Source of the DNA: Phaeoceros laevis
Taxonomy: Eukaryota; Anthocerotophyta; Anthocerotopsida; Notothyladales
DNA length: 41,800 nucleotides
NCBI GenBank assembly: GCA_049999765.1
Contig: JBNGIQ010009335.1
Location: 242,163 to 283,962, forward strand
Direction: 5' to 3'
Positions 1 through 10,400 of the stretch are shown here, in pieces (within the stretch, counting starts at the first letter, position 1; each line of letters opens with the position of its first letter). Under the pieces are notes generated by a model. That model was not told the origin of the DNA and did not search any database. It saw only the letters and a program-made list of their open reading frames with translations. Made by a program: the position numbers and the translations under genes.

Positions 1-1156
1 CCCTCCTCCATGTGTCCATACACAACCAGCGCCTCTTGCCGCTGAGACAGTCCTGTATGGCAACCTCTCAAGTACCCTTCGCTCATCTTCCAGACCTCCG
101 CATTTCGCTAAAGTAACCGCCAAAATGGACCTGAAGCCTATCTGCATCGAAATGGCTTGCCTGCGCAAGAAAATCAACCATGCGCCCATAATGCTCACTT
201 GTGGGGTGAGCATTATACCATGCCATGAAAATGTTGTCAGCCCCTACTAAGCATCCCCTCATGACTGCATGCTACAAGAAGGCAAGTAGACGTGTTGTCA
301 TTAGGCTGAACATCAGCCAGCATCATCTCTTCGAGACATCCTATAGCCCTACAAGTGGCCTTGATATTACTGCACCCCGTGTGGACATACTGTCAAACAC
401 TTTGAGTGTATGTCCCAACTAGCCACATTTTGCATACAGATTTACAAGAGAATTGCCTAGTACTGTATGACCTGCACGGTGAAAGAACTGAACGTAGTCA
501 CACGTCTCCTCATTCTTGTTTGGGCAACGAGTGATGCAACTCCACCCTGCTCGGAATCCTTGCGTTTGCAGTAGCAGCTCCACCTGAGGATGCCACACCA
601 GAACATACGGTACTCCCTTGCAGATAACACAGCAGGGAACACAACAGAGGGCTCCACCGGAATAGCCTCCAGAGTGCTTGCCACAGTAACCGAGGCCCCG
701 GTGATGCTGGAATACACTGTCGTGCCGATCTACGTCGGCGGAAGCAGAGTCTCGAAAACGACCGTCATTGGTCTAAAGCAACACAACACTAGAAAAGAAT
801 ACTGGCACCGCAGTCAGTAGTACAACATGATTCTCATCTACCTTCACACTACAGCTGGCCACAGAAAAGAAATGACGAAAATGACGGTGTGTTCTTATGA
901 AACTTAGAAATACTTGCTAGAATTGACAAGCAAATGACCTTGCACAATCATGAGACAAATTGCACACAAATCATGTAATTGAAAATGTGCACAAGCTGCT
1001 ACGGAAGGCAGGAGCACATGTCTGGAAACAAGACTTGCAAAGACTACTCTCCCCTTCCACATGAGTGGCCTTAGCCCCTCTCTCGGGCCACGCAAGGGCA
1101 TGAACAGTGCATTGGATTAGCATGCCACTTGCTCCACTACTGCACCAACCTGTCAC
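1..1156 (-). pseudogene. PPR (PLS-class pentatricopeptide repeat) gene remnant, cut by window edge
   Basis: Read on the minus strand, this stretch gives several PPR motif signatures in different frames. VNLYAKCG lies at about 422-445. A block resembling PNDNTSTCLLVACSHEG lies at about 258-308. TSEHYGRMVDF, the hallmark of the last PPR/E-type motif, lies near 165-200, and a second AKCGGLEDERRVLERLP motif lies at about 60-110. PPR-like text (SVAACAHFQLHD, LLVNSS) also occurs at 904-1101. PPR proteins bind organellar RNA in plants. This copy is dead: the motifs are spread over several frames with in-frame TAG and TGA codons, and the motif order is unusual because an AKCG motif follows the EHY motif. 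The part below about 480 is well supported. The extension to 1156 is weaker. Confidence 0.62.
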
Positions 1157-1319
1157 ACAAGAGCCTTGATTCCCGGCTAGGTACCACTATATAATAAAGA
1201 ACTACATAGCTAGTTCCTTAAAATGCTAGTTCCTTAAAATGCTAGTTACATAGCCTTTCACATAGGCTTCATAGTTAGACGCTTATGCGGCTGAATATTA
1301 ACCTGTTCACATTTGAAAT

Positions 1320-1997
1320 TCAACAAAGAGACTTGTTGCCTTGTAGGAGGCAGCTAGTTGATGTCCGAGGTGTGACAACGCCCCGTGACAACACGCACAA
1401 GGATGTCAGGCGATTCTTTGTGGTCCAAAGAATGATCACCTGGAAGACGGAGGTCGAGCCTTCATTTGCCACCACCAAAATTTCGCCTTCCTCTCTCAAT
1501 GGACCAGACGGCGGGAATTCCAGCAGCGGCAACTCTCTCCACGATTTGTTCACCAAATTCACGAGGCACAAGCTCAGGTCTCCAAGACGGTTGGTGCTGG
1601 TCATTCCCAGCAGCCCGCACTGCGTGAACATGCCGTACTCCCACAAGCTGCGGACCATGTGGAGGAGAAATTCTAGGTCCACCCTGTGAGCCTTCTACTG
1701 TTGCTGGAAACCATCATCAGGCTTTCTCATGTACAAGGCACATACGGGGGTTTGGAACGCCAGGGTGATCTAGGCGGTCCGCTCCAGAAAGCTGGCGGAG
1801 GTGAGAAGCAGGCGCCAGGACTTGCAAACAGCTCGGCATCAAGCCTGCGCTGCACGTGGCAGCCATAGAAGAATATTTTCCAGCAATTCTTTAGGCATAC
1901 TGCCCCACACACTGCTCCGAAGCCGTTCCTAGCTTCATCCGCCAGTGAACTTCTCGCCGATTAGATACAACGCCATGTGTGGCTCAGGAGCTGCCAT
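1320..1997 (-). pseudogene. F-box protein gene with intact frame but five in-frame stops
   Basis: One minus-strand frame can be followed from an ATG at 1997 to a TGA at 1320-1322 (226 codons). An F-box sits at about 1910-1785: SMPKELLENILLWLPRAAQA, then CRAVCKSWRLLL, matching the plant F-box pattern (LP..LLE.IL..LP....RC.AVCKSW..LL). The downstream part is hydrophobic and Trp/Leu-rich, like plant F-box-associated regions, but no kelch motif is clear. F-box proteins recruit substrates to SCF ubiquitin ligases. Stops lie at 1937 (TGA), 1931 (TAG), 1841 (TGA), 1772 (TAG) and 1697 (TAG), numbered by the first base on the minus strand. Each can arise by C-to-T from CGA or CAG. The stop at 1841 falls at the Arg/Gln site just before the conserved CRAVCKSW. 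The C-terminus is shorter than usual for the family (about 400 aa). Confidence 0.6.
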
Positions 1998-2440
1998 TGC
2001 TGCTGTGTAGCATGTGCACTACGAAAGATCGCCGCTCCAACCTCCGGCCTACAGTGCCAAGTGAATCACTGGAGCAGCGGCTGATACTGGGCTTGATGAA
2101 TGGAGTGCTGCCGCGCGACGGCCACTCCTAGCGGTGACCATGCAGGGAGGCAGTCCTGGAACCTGGAACCTGGAAGCAGACAGAAAGCAAAGCAAAACCC
2201 CAACAGATCTCTCCTAAGCTGCGAAAGCGGAAAAACGGGTAGAACAGCCCCCAATCAGCAAGAAAACCAGAAGAATAGGGGCTTCCTAGAATGGCCGTAT
2301 CAAGGCGAGTCGAACGCACACACTTGGAGCACGAGTGCATGCTAGGATGGCAACGAACAAGGGGTGGCGGCACCCAGAACCCTAGAAGCCATAGGTAGAA
2401 AGCTTGGAGACCTTGCGATTCTAGTGAGAGAAGCCGCTAG
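1998..2440. other. No gene recognised between F-box remnant and Copia element
   Basis: Short overlapping open frames occur on both strands, but none has a recognisable domain. This stretch would contain the promoter of the dead F-box gene. I see no distinct TATA box or repeat. Confidence 0.3.
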
Positions 2441-2454
2441 AGAGCGGGAGGAGC

Positions 2455-3343
2455 ATGTGTTCTCACAGATGCTCGGTTGATAAGCTGACCTGCCTGCTTC
2501 TCCACCATGGCCTTGAATTCCTTGAACTTCTCAAAAACCTCAGACTTCTTCTTCAGAAAGTATGTCTAGGTTTTGCGAGAAAAATCATAAACAAAGACCA
2601 AAATGTACTTTGGTCCACCGTGGGAAGTATTCTTCATGGGACCACATCTGTGTGAACCAACTCCAGCACCTTCATGGTCGGTGTAGCTTCCCCATCACAC
2701 AGCCTTTGCAAACTTGCAGCTCACTGACATCATCCGAACTCATCCCTTTGACCATCTGTCTTTTCAGCATCAATTTCAGATTATCTATGCCAACATGGCC
2801 TAATCGCTGATGCCACAAGTCAACAAACTTGGTTCCTTTGCTTGAACTTGCGGAATATGAGTAGTTTTCTCCAGCTGCTGAAGCGCATAGCTTGTACAGG
2901 TTCCCAACATGGACACCTTGAGCTACCACTTTTACACCAGGTGCCTCAGGTTGCTCAGCTTGAATTCTACATTCTTTTGATGTGAACACCACCTCATGGC
3001 CATGATCAGTAATGCTAGCTACAGACATGAGATTTTTTACAAGGCCACGTACATAATGCTCATCAGTAATACCCTTGGAAACTCCACCACGCAGCATAAC
3101 CTTGATTTTGCCTCTACCTTTGATTTCATGAGATCTGTTGTCTCCTAAAGCCACCTTGTGCCCTCCTAACATCGCCTTGTAGCTTGAAAACCACGGCAAG
3201 TTGTAACTCATGTGTTGCGAAGCTCCCGAGTCAATGTACAGGTTTTCGTTCTTCTTCCGCACGCCATCCATGTCGGCTTGGAAAACCACATTGCTTTCTG
3301 AACCCGTTGTTGTAGCAAACAACTGTTCACCATTTCCGCTCAC
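2455..3343 (-). pseudogene. Copia Pol fragment: protease, GAG-pre-integrase, integrase start
   Basis: The frame at 3343-2672 contains the aspartic protease motif LYIDSGASQHMS, with the later NLMSV block usual before GAG-pre-integrase. It then has the histidine-cysteine module DLWHQRLGHVG ... CKGCVMGKLHR of the integrase N-terminus. Past 2672 the reading passes through short frame changes (LELVHTDV, then GGPKYILVFVYDFSRKT, then FKEFKAMVEKQ), which is the start of the integrase core. The element is then cut near 2455, so the rest of the DDE core, RT and RNase H are missing. The product would be inactive. Confidence 0.8.
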
Positions 3344-3344
3344 A

Positions 3345-4166
3345 TGGTTAGTTAGCCTTAGAGTTCTTGGATGCTCCTTTGGAATTCTTCAAGTCTTCTA
3401 GCCTTTTCCTACATTCACGTGCATAGTGATTAGGCTTTCCACAGTAGTGGCACTTCCCCTTTCTTGATACCTTCTCCTTGGATCCCTCCGCAGTTTGCTT
3501 GTTTGCAGAAGACTTGCCTTTTCCAGCATTCTTCTTGGAGTAGAGGGCATCTTCACTCTCATCTTAAGAGTCTTTGAAAGATCCCTGCATCTCCTCCTGC
3601 AAAAGCATGCCAACCACTTTGTCAAAAGTAGGTTGAGCATTTGCGGGCCACATAATAGCATTTGTGCGGAATGCTAACACAAAGGGTTTGAAAGCCGCTG
3701 GCAAACTGCCCAACAAAACCATTATCACCTTAGCTGGCAATGGTCCAATGTTGGCAGCCTTCATCTGGTTCACCAAGCTTTTCAGCTTGCTCACATGCTG
3801 CTGCACTATGTCTCCCTCCGCCATCTTGAAATTAGTGAACTGCTGCTCCAGGGCCATATCATTCACCATGCTTTTCTTCTCGTATGTGCTGCACAGCAGA
3901 TCCCACGCCGCCTTTGTCATTTCACATTCCATGAACTGTGCCATGACGTCGTCAGAGAGATTCAACAGAATCGTAGATAGGGCACGTCCATCTTGCTCCT
4001 TCTGTGCCTCATCTATAGTCGTTGCCAGGCCAACATTCACATACTTCCACAAACCCTTATCAATTAGAACCATCTTGAGTTTGAGCTTCCAAAGCGAGAA
4101 ATTCTTGCCATCGAACTTCTTCACAAGCCTACTCTCAACAATTCTAGGCTCTACAGTACCGGCCAT
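3345..4166 (-). pseudogene. Copia Gag (UBN2/DUF4219 type) with CCHC zinc knuckle
   Basis: The ATG at 4166 opens a frame beginning MAGTVEPRIVESRLVKKFDG. It is followed by the W-K-L-K and L.DKGLW.YV motifs typical of plant Copia Gag (DUF4219/UBN2). A TAA at about 3564-3566 interrupts the frame at a site where CAA (Gln) would fit. The same frame then continues to a zinc knuckle, CHYCGKPNHYARECRKR (CX2CX4HX4C), at about 3400-3455. A frameshift near 3345 precedes the protease part. Gag forms the virus-like particle that packages element RNA. Confidence 0.78.
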
Positions 4167-4377
4167 GATGAGAAAGAGTTAGACCACACCCTAATCTCCA
4201 CCAAAACTTGGTCGCCACTAAGCTCTCCTCTACCAACCATCACGTTGGTCTTTCCAAGGAACTTGAAGCGCTCTCTAAATTCTTGGGATGTCCACACGCC
4301 TTCTTCTAGATGCAAAATCTAGGCTCCTAGGTTCCAATCCGCTCCCATCGGCTCCGATCGTCGCAGCGCCTACCACA

Positions 4378-4389
4378 GCTCTGATACCA
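4378..4389 (-). other. Copia primer-binding site (tRNA-iMet)
   Basis: The minus strand reads TGGTATCAGAGC, the usual plant Copia primer-binding site complementary to the 3' end of initiator tRNA-Met. It immediately follows the LTR edge and precedes the gag start at 4166. Confidence 0.9.
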
Positions 4390-4700
4390 TATCGCAAAAA
4401 TTGGCAGCTAGACCAGGATGGCACTTGAGTGCTAACTCCTCAAAGGGGAGCTCACAAGAGCATGAGAGTAGTGAATGGAACTATGAATTTATTCCATGGC
4501 TAGGCCCTGTTTATAGATTCTAGAAGTTTTCCTTCTTAACAAGTGGACCAATCATAACCTAGTTCTAGGACCTTCCCTAACAAGTGGTCTAATAAAAAAC
4601 TTCAGCTTTGTGCTGCTAGCATACAAGGTATTTTAGTACCTTCTAACAAAGGAGATTACCACTACCTGTTTCTTTTTATGCCTCTTGTCCATCTAGAAAG
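4390..4700 (-). repeat. Copia LTR (5' LTR of the minus-strand element), outer end uncertain
   Basis: This is the DNA directly upstream, on the minus strand, of the primer-binding site. It contains a TATA-like TCTATAAACAGGG near 4510-4522 and an AATAAA near 4488-4493, as expected for a promoter and R region. The edge next to the PBS reads TATCGCAAAAATTGGC on the plus strand. It resembles the equivalent edge of the other Copia LTR at 15175 (TATCACAGATTGGC), so the two elements may be related. The far end near 4700 is a guess. Confidence 0.55.
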
Positions 4701-4796
4701 CCCGCTGCTCTTTTCTCATCAAGCAAAAGGACACCATCTTGGCAGTCTTGTTGCACAGTGTGTGTGATCTTACAGCTCAAAATTTCCTATCAAGCC

Positions 4797-4952
4797 AAAT
4801 GGCAACCGCTGAAGAGCAAGTACGGTGGTAAATCAGCAGACAAGTAACTGAAGGCCATCAGCAGATGGAACGACGATTGGGGCAACTACTTTGCTTACAC
4901 CTCATCGCTGGATCAGATTACTTGGAACCAGACTTCCCAGAGACCTGATTAA
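4797..4952 (+). pseudogene. Short coding-like stretch of unknown origin
   Basis: A 51-codon frame reads WQPLKSKYGG ... LKAISRWNDDWGNYFAYTS and ends at a TAA at 4950. Its only interruption is a TAA at 4845, where CAA would give Gln. Composition (W, K, Y, R-rich) and pattern look like a protein exon, perhaps from a transposase, but I cannot name the family. A GTAAGT splice-donor-like motif follows near 5082. Confidence 0.25.
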
Positions 4953-5447
4953 CTAGCATCAAGAACAACAAATTTGGCATCTTCGGTTCGGGATCCTTGC
5001 CCTACTCTCAGTTCTAGCATCCGGTACAGGGTTCATTCCTTCTCCGGGCGCTCAGCAGAGCAATGTTGTTCTCCTTTGCCGTAAGTTGGTAATTTCGGGC
5101 TTCCTGTCTAAGCACCTCACCTTTCAAATGTTCTTTATTAAGTTCTATATGTGTCCACGCCTAGCTTCACTTTATTTGCCTGCGCACCCAGGCATGCAAC
5201 CCGTGTTGGGGCTGAGTTTCTAAGTGCGTCCTGGTTCACTATGGCTTGGCCTTGTTAAGTCTGCTCTTCCTTTGTGCTTATTGTCTTCCGCGTCTACTGT
5301 GTTTTTCTCATGCATACCAGGTGTCATCGCAAAGCCTGTGCTCACAGTGGTACTTGCCGGTTGCAGGTTCGTCCCGGTGTGGAGTCTTATAATCTAGGGG
5401 AGGCCAGGTAGTTTACATTTGCTCTTTATTTTAGTTTGAGGCCTTGG
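4953..5447. other. Non-coding stretch, nothing recognised
   Basis: T-rich and mixed sequence with no long frame, no clear terminal repeats and no simple repeats. It could be intronic or decayed transposon DNA. Confidence 0.3.
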
Positions 5448-5515
5448 GCCGGCTATGGCATCCATGGCTTTCTGGCCGACCCGCAGATCGTGTGGGACCT
5501 CGTGCCCAGGGTTCC
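5448..5515 (+). repeat. Dispersed repeat, copy 1 (related to 22686-22760)
   Basis: The core ATCCATGGCTTTCTGGCC, preceded by GCCGGC(T/C)ATGG, is shared with 22686 onward. Looser similarity follows (a GTGGGAC/TTGGGAC stretch, then AGGTTCCAGGG/AGGGTTCCAGGG). No coding content is seen. It lies just before the MITE at 5586. Confidence 0.5.
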
Positions 5516-5585
5516 AGGGTTTAAGTGGGAGTAATTTTCATCCACCTTGTTCACAGCCTTAGGCTATGAATAGGGTGGCCTTCAA

Positions 5586-5937
5586 GGCTGGTTTTCCATG
5601 TGCCGCTACCACTTTTCTATGCAAAACCCACTTGGAGGTGCCGGGTCGGGCTACTCGAAAGTAACCCGATCAGCCAATCAAGAATAAGCGTTTACGCGCA
5701 CCCGAGAACGCATAATATAATGCCACGTGTATAGAAACCACCTATATGTGGTGCCTTCTCCTACCGGGTCGCTTACCAACCCGGCAAAAATGTAGACACC
5801 ACCAAAATAGGCCCGCTAAGTTCTTGCCCTGTTGTCCAAAATCGACCTTTTTATAGGACAACCCGGTTGCAGGCGCTTGTCGCCAAGTGAAACCTAGACC
5901 GGCCCCTGCCAGGATTGAGGCACGTGGAAAACCAGCC
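5586..5937. mobile_element. MITE with ~19-bp terminal inverted repeats, copy A
   Basis: The left end GGCTGGTTTTCCATGTGCC (5586-5604) is repeated inverted at 5919-5937 with one mismatch. The 352-bp body has no coding frame and contains several short inverted motifs (CCGGGTCGG / ACCCGG, TATAATGCCACGTGTATAG). The element at 23114-23431 has related ends (GG..(T/C)GGTTT.C.TGTGC) and a similar inner stretch (ACCCGAT ... ACGCG ... ATATAATG.C.CGTG), so the two belong to one family. Copy B shows a TA duplication. Here the flanks are AA and TA, so the duplication is decayed or absent. Confidence 0.65.
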
Positions 5938-5962
5938 TAAGTGTTAGCGGGCAGTGCTGATA

Positions 5963-6010
5963 CAGTCGGCCCTCGATAAATGTGATCCCAATATAAGTTA
6001 CACCTTGATA
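5963..6010 (+). mobile_element. Probable left end of a pogo/Lemi1-like (Tc1-mariner) element
   Basis: After a TA at 5961-5962 the sequence CAGTCGGCCCTCGATAAATG begins. It matches the form of plant pogo-like and Emigrant/Lemi1 ends (CAGT, then a pyrimidine-rich CCTC, then an ATAAAT-type stretch). The motif AATATAAGTTACA, seen here, recurs at about 6128-6140 as a possible subterminal repeat. No matching right end was found; it may lie in the N gap at 6380-6479. No transposase is present. Confidence 0.4.
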
Positions 6011-6379
6011 ATTGTTACGTGTCCAACACCGCCCTTGTTGGGAGTAAAGGCTATAGGTGATTATTTGTTATTTTTGAATATTATTATTTTCAAAAAATAC
6101 CAAAAAATATGTTAGTAACCCCACTTTAATATAAGTTACATTGTGGAGTTTGCATATATATAGTTGAAGAAAATATATAAGGTTATGAGTATAATATGTT
6201 TTCTTGAACTCACACCTTAAATTCCACTCAGAACATTTCTTGAAATGAAGGCATAGTGGCTTAGGGTGAGTTGCAAAGTGTGAGTTGCAACTGCATCCCG
6301 TATTTGTTTGTGTTGTTGATGTTGAATTCTCTAACTTCAAGACACACAAGTTCTTGGGCAGGCACATGTAACTCGATTT
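6011..6379. other. AT-rich non-coding DNA
   Basis: Strongly AT-rich with TATA and AAAAATA runs and no coding signal. It may be the body of the pogo-like element that begins at 5963. Confidence 0.35.
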
Positions 6380-6479
6380 NNNNNNNNNNNNNNNNNNNNN
6401 NNNNNNNNNNNNNNNNNNNNNNNNNNNNNNNNNNNNNNNNNNNNNNNNNNNNNNNNNNNNNNNNNNNNNNNNNNNNNNN
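6380..6479. other. Assembly gap (100 N)
   Basis: Exactly 100 undetermined bases, which suggests a gap of arbitrary size. Open frames that cross it are artefacts. Confidence 0.98.
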
Positions 6480-7423
6480 CAAATGTGAAACGTACGGTAA
6501 GCTATATCCAATGAATAAGCACGAGCTTAAAAGAAAAAAGCTCAAAAGAAAAAACTAACTAAAAATGTAACGATGTCACCACGAAGCGGATTGAAGCCCT
6601 AAAGTTCATGCATCTGCCCTTCATGGTACGTATGAAAACACCATCCTCAAGTACATCAGCAATCTAGGCTAGAGTAGTTTGGATCAATGTGTCCCATAAA
6701 CCTTACCATTCGCCGCTACTCTCTCTAGCACTGGTCGTCTGGTCCTCCACCAGAACTTCCGGAGTTAACCTACAAACTGCGTGGTGGGACGCCAGATCCG
6801 TGTGCTTTCCACGGGAACGTCCCCTGGGCAGACAGCATGGCCGAATTCTAGTCTTCAAGGTCCTGCGGGAATCCTGGCGGGGGGCGTTTGGTATTGCTGA
6901 AGTTGACGTGATTGAGCTGCGGATGCTTGGTGGCTGTTCTTTGGAGGCCGGTTTTGAAATGAAGAGGGATGTTTTGAAAGTCATGCTGTGAGCTCCGAGG
7001 TGTTTCGGTACAGGCGTTTATCTAGGAGATATGTTGGAGTTGCGAGGCAAGCTCAAGTCACTCTAAGTCAGACTCGTGAGGTGGGTTGCTGGACGGTGCC
7101 GCCAATCAGGCATTCAGACTCGTGCCGCAGTACATCTGCTTTGGTACTGTTATCGTCGTTTTGTCCATCGTATGTTGACAGCGGATAACCGCGGTTGCGT
7201 ATTGCTGCCAACCTTCTTTGATGCTTGACACGGTTATCTCCTTAGGCACGAAGTGGTGCATCTCGGCTCTGGAGTCCTCCATCTTTCGGCACTTGGTAGT
7301 TTGACTGACTATTTTACTGTGCGGTGTCTTGAGTTGCAGCCTTTCTTGTAGGGGAGGAAGATGAAGGGTAACTCGTAGTCCGTCTGCCAGCTCGCTAGGG
7401 GAGGGACTGGAAAAACGAGCATC
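6480..7423 (+). promoter_or_regulatory. Upstream region and presumed 5' UTR of TPL
   Basis: There is no transposon domain or gene in this stretch before the TPL start codon at 7424. GC content rises from about 6700 onward. Open frames on both strands (about 6690-6990) are probably chance. It should contain the promoter and 5' UTR. I cannot place the transcription start or rule out a 5' UTR intron. Confidence 0.4.
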
Positions 7424-10400
7424 ATGTCGTCGTTGAGCCGGGAGCTCGTTTTTCTCATTCTTCAGTTCCTGGATGAAGAGAAGTTTAAGGAGACTGTACA
7501 CAAGTGAGTATTGTTAGTCAGTGCCTACCGAAATGTCCTCTCCAGCATTCCAGGCTGATATGCCCAACTTCGAAATATTTTGAGCTGATAGCCCTTTGAA
7601 GTTGTGGACAGCTAGGAAATTAACCTAAAATCTTAGTAATATGCTCATGTTTCCACAGGCTTGAGCAAGAGTCAGGGTTTTTTTTCAATATGAAGTATTT
7701 TGAAGACCAAGTACAGGCAGGGGAGTGGGACGAAGTAGAGCGGTATCTTTCGGGATTCACTAAAGTTGATGACAACCGCTATTCTATGAAGATCTTCTTT
7801 GAGATAAGAAAGCAGAAATATTTGGAAGCTTTGGACAAGTAAGAGGACTTAGTATTGTTGCTTGTCTGGATTTTGGAGATCAAGCAAACTTTTTTTATTT
7901 TGGTTACGGTAGATGTAGTGGATGTGGATTGTCAGTAGCGAAATTCCACTGCAGGCAAGACCGTGCCAAGGCTGTCGATATCCTTGTGAAAGATTTGAAG
8001 GTTTTCTCATCCTTCAATGAGGAGCTGTACAAGGAGATCACCCAGTTGCTGACACTTGAAAACTTCAGGTAAATGTTTTTATGGACTTCTTGCATCTAAC
8101 TCATTGCAAGGGTTGCAGAACTATGTTTGACTGACCTGCAATATTTTGCTACATAGAGAGAACGAACAGTTGTCCAAGTACGGTGACACCAAATCTGCCA
8201 GGAATATTATGCTATTGGAGCTTAAAAAGCTTATTGAAGCTAATCCATTGTTTAGAGACAAGCTTACGTTTCCTCCTCTGAAGGCCTCCCGATTGCGCAC
8301 CCTGATCAACCAAAGGTACTTATGTGATCCTATGTTGGTGTTGATCCTGTAGTCATCACGCTGCTTTTAAAGCTCGACTGCAATGACAAACTTCATTTGT
8401 TCTGTCAGCTTGAACTGGCAGCATCAACTGTGCAAAAATCCTCGACCAAACCCAGACATCAAAACATTGTTTGTGGACCACACATGTGGTCCTCCGAACG
8501 GAGCTCGTCCTGCTGCTGCTGTGAACAACCCGTTGGTGGGGATTCAAGCCAAGGGAGGCGCTTTTCCTCCTTTGAGCGCCCATAGTGTAAGTTATTCTAA
8601 TGAGTAATCATCAAAGTGTGGTCTCTGCACTTGTAGATAATTGTTTGAAACTATGGATTGTGTATATGTCTGGTGATGGTCTTTAGTTGTATTTATGAAT
8701 CTCACTGCAGTAAGTTGTGCTATGTGACAGCCCTTTCAGCCTACTGCAGCTCCTGCTGCTAGTGCCCTGGCTGGTTGGATGGCCAATTCCAACCCCAATC
8801 CTACTGCATCTCATGTTGCCCCTGGATCGGCAACCCTTACAGCACCTCCTAATCCAGGTTGATTTTAGATCTAAAGACCCCTCTACCAAGTTGAGTTGGC
8901 TGCATTTTCTGCAATTGCTATTAAGCTGCGAGTTGTAGGTGCTTCCATACTTAGCCCCCCACACATGTGAATTGCACAGTCAGCAGAGTGAATCTCACAC
9001 TGAAATTGTTTCCTCTGGCAGCTGCTTTGCTCAAGCGCCCTAGAACTCCTCCTTCTAACATACCCACAGTTGACTATCAGTCTGCTGATTCTGACCACCT
9101 TATGAAGCGGCCCAGACAGCAAGGTGGAGATGAGGTGAGTATCCTTCGGCTCTCATGGCTGGGAGCCCAGTTCAATTGAACCAAAATCCACGCACATGTG
9201 AATCTGAACTTAGTTTTGGCAGGTGAACTATTCTAGTCCAGCTCATCCACCAAATTCATATTCTCCTGACGACCTTCCCAAGACAGTAGCCAGGACGCTG
9301 AATCAGGGGTCTTGTGTCATGAGTATGGACTTCCACCCCGTGCAGCAGACCGTCTTATTGGGTAATTGTATACTTTGCGAAGTGTTGATTTGCTGCTTGT
9401 CAATTATATGAGTTATGGACTCTTAGTTCCTAGAGTTGGCAGTTGGCACCAACGTCGGAGACATTGGGGTGTGGGAGGTTGGCTCTCGTGAGCGTCTTGC
9501 GCAGAGGACTTTTAAGGTTTGGGACATCTCTGCCTGCTCGCTGCCTATGCAGGTTGGTTTCTTCTAACCAGGGGAAAATGCTGTTAGGCATTGTTGATCA
9601 CTTAACTCATCAGACTTCTCAGTTTTAAGGTCGTGTTTTTTGTAACAGACGGCACTGGTGAAAGATCCGCAAGTCTCTGTAAACAGGACAGTTTGGAGTC
9701 CTGATGGACAATTGTTAGGTAGTGTCCTTCCCAGTATTTAACTTTATTGCTGGATTGCAACATCAAATTTCTTCCAGGGTTTCTTGACAGCTTTTCCATG
9801 TGCACTCAAACCTTAAGTCACTCCACTAATGCAAGGTTTCTACTAGGTGTTGCTTTCTCCAAACACATAGTGCATATTTATTCTTATCATGGAGGTGGTG
9901 ATATTCGTCAGCATTTAGAGGTGATTGTTCTTGTTTGCGGCACTTTGTTTGTCTTAAGTGATTCACAATTCCAATCACTTTTTAATGTTTTGGTGTTTTT
10001 TAGATTGATGCTCATGTTGGTGGGGTGAATGACCTTGCATTTTCACATCCACATCCAAACAAGCAATTGTGTGTCATCACTTGTGGTGATGACAAAACTA
10101 TCAAGGTTTAAAAGCTTTTGAATTGGGTTTTTTGGTGTGGTTATTTTCTATGTAAGCACGTTTGGGGTGATTAAGCGGGTGAAACTATTAGGTATGGGAT
10201 GCGGCAACTGGACGCAGGCAGTACACGTTTGAAGGACATGAAGCTCCAGTGTATTCTGTCTGTCCACATCAGAAAGAAAACATTCAGGTGTGCTAAACTG
10301 GTATAGACTGTTCACGATGGTACCACTTTGTCTATGTTAAGCCCTTGCTGTTGTCCATTTTGTTAAGATTTGTGTAATTTGTTGGTTGCAGTTCATATTT

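Larger units (their letters stand above)
2440..4700 (-). mobile_element. Truncated Ty1/Copia retrotransposon (LTR, PBS, gag, protease, start of integrase)
   Basis: On the minus strand the order is LTR (from about 4700 down to 4390), primer-binding site, gag, zinc knuckle, protease, GAG-pre-integrase domain and the start of integrase. That order is the hallmark of Copia. The element stops near 2440-2455 inside integrase; reverse transcriptase, RNase H and the second LTR are absent. It is therefore a truncated, non-autonomous copy. The outer LTR border could not be placed exactly, and no target duplication can be tested. Confidence 0.8.

Noticed and set aside
6068-6558. Genes across the 100-N gap
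   Set aside because: The frames include the N run and AT-rich low-complexity DNA. Nothing supports a protein.
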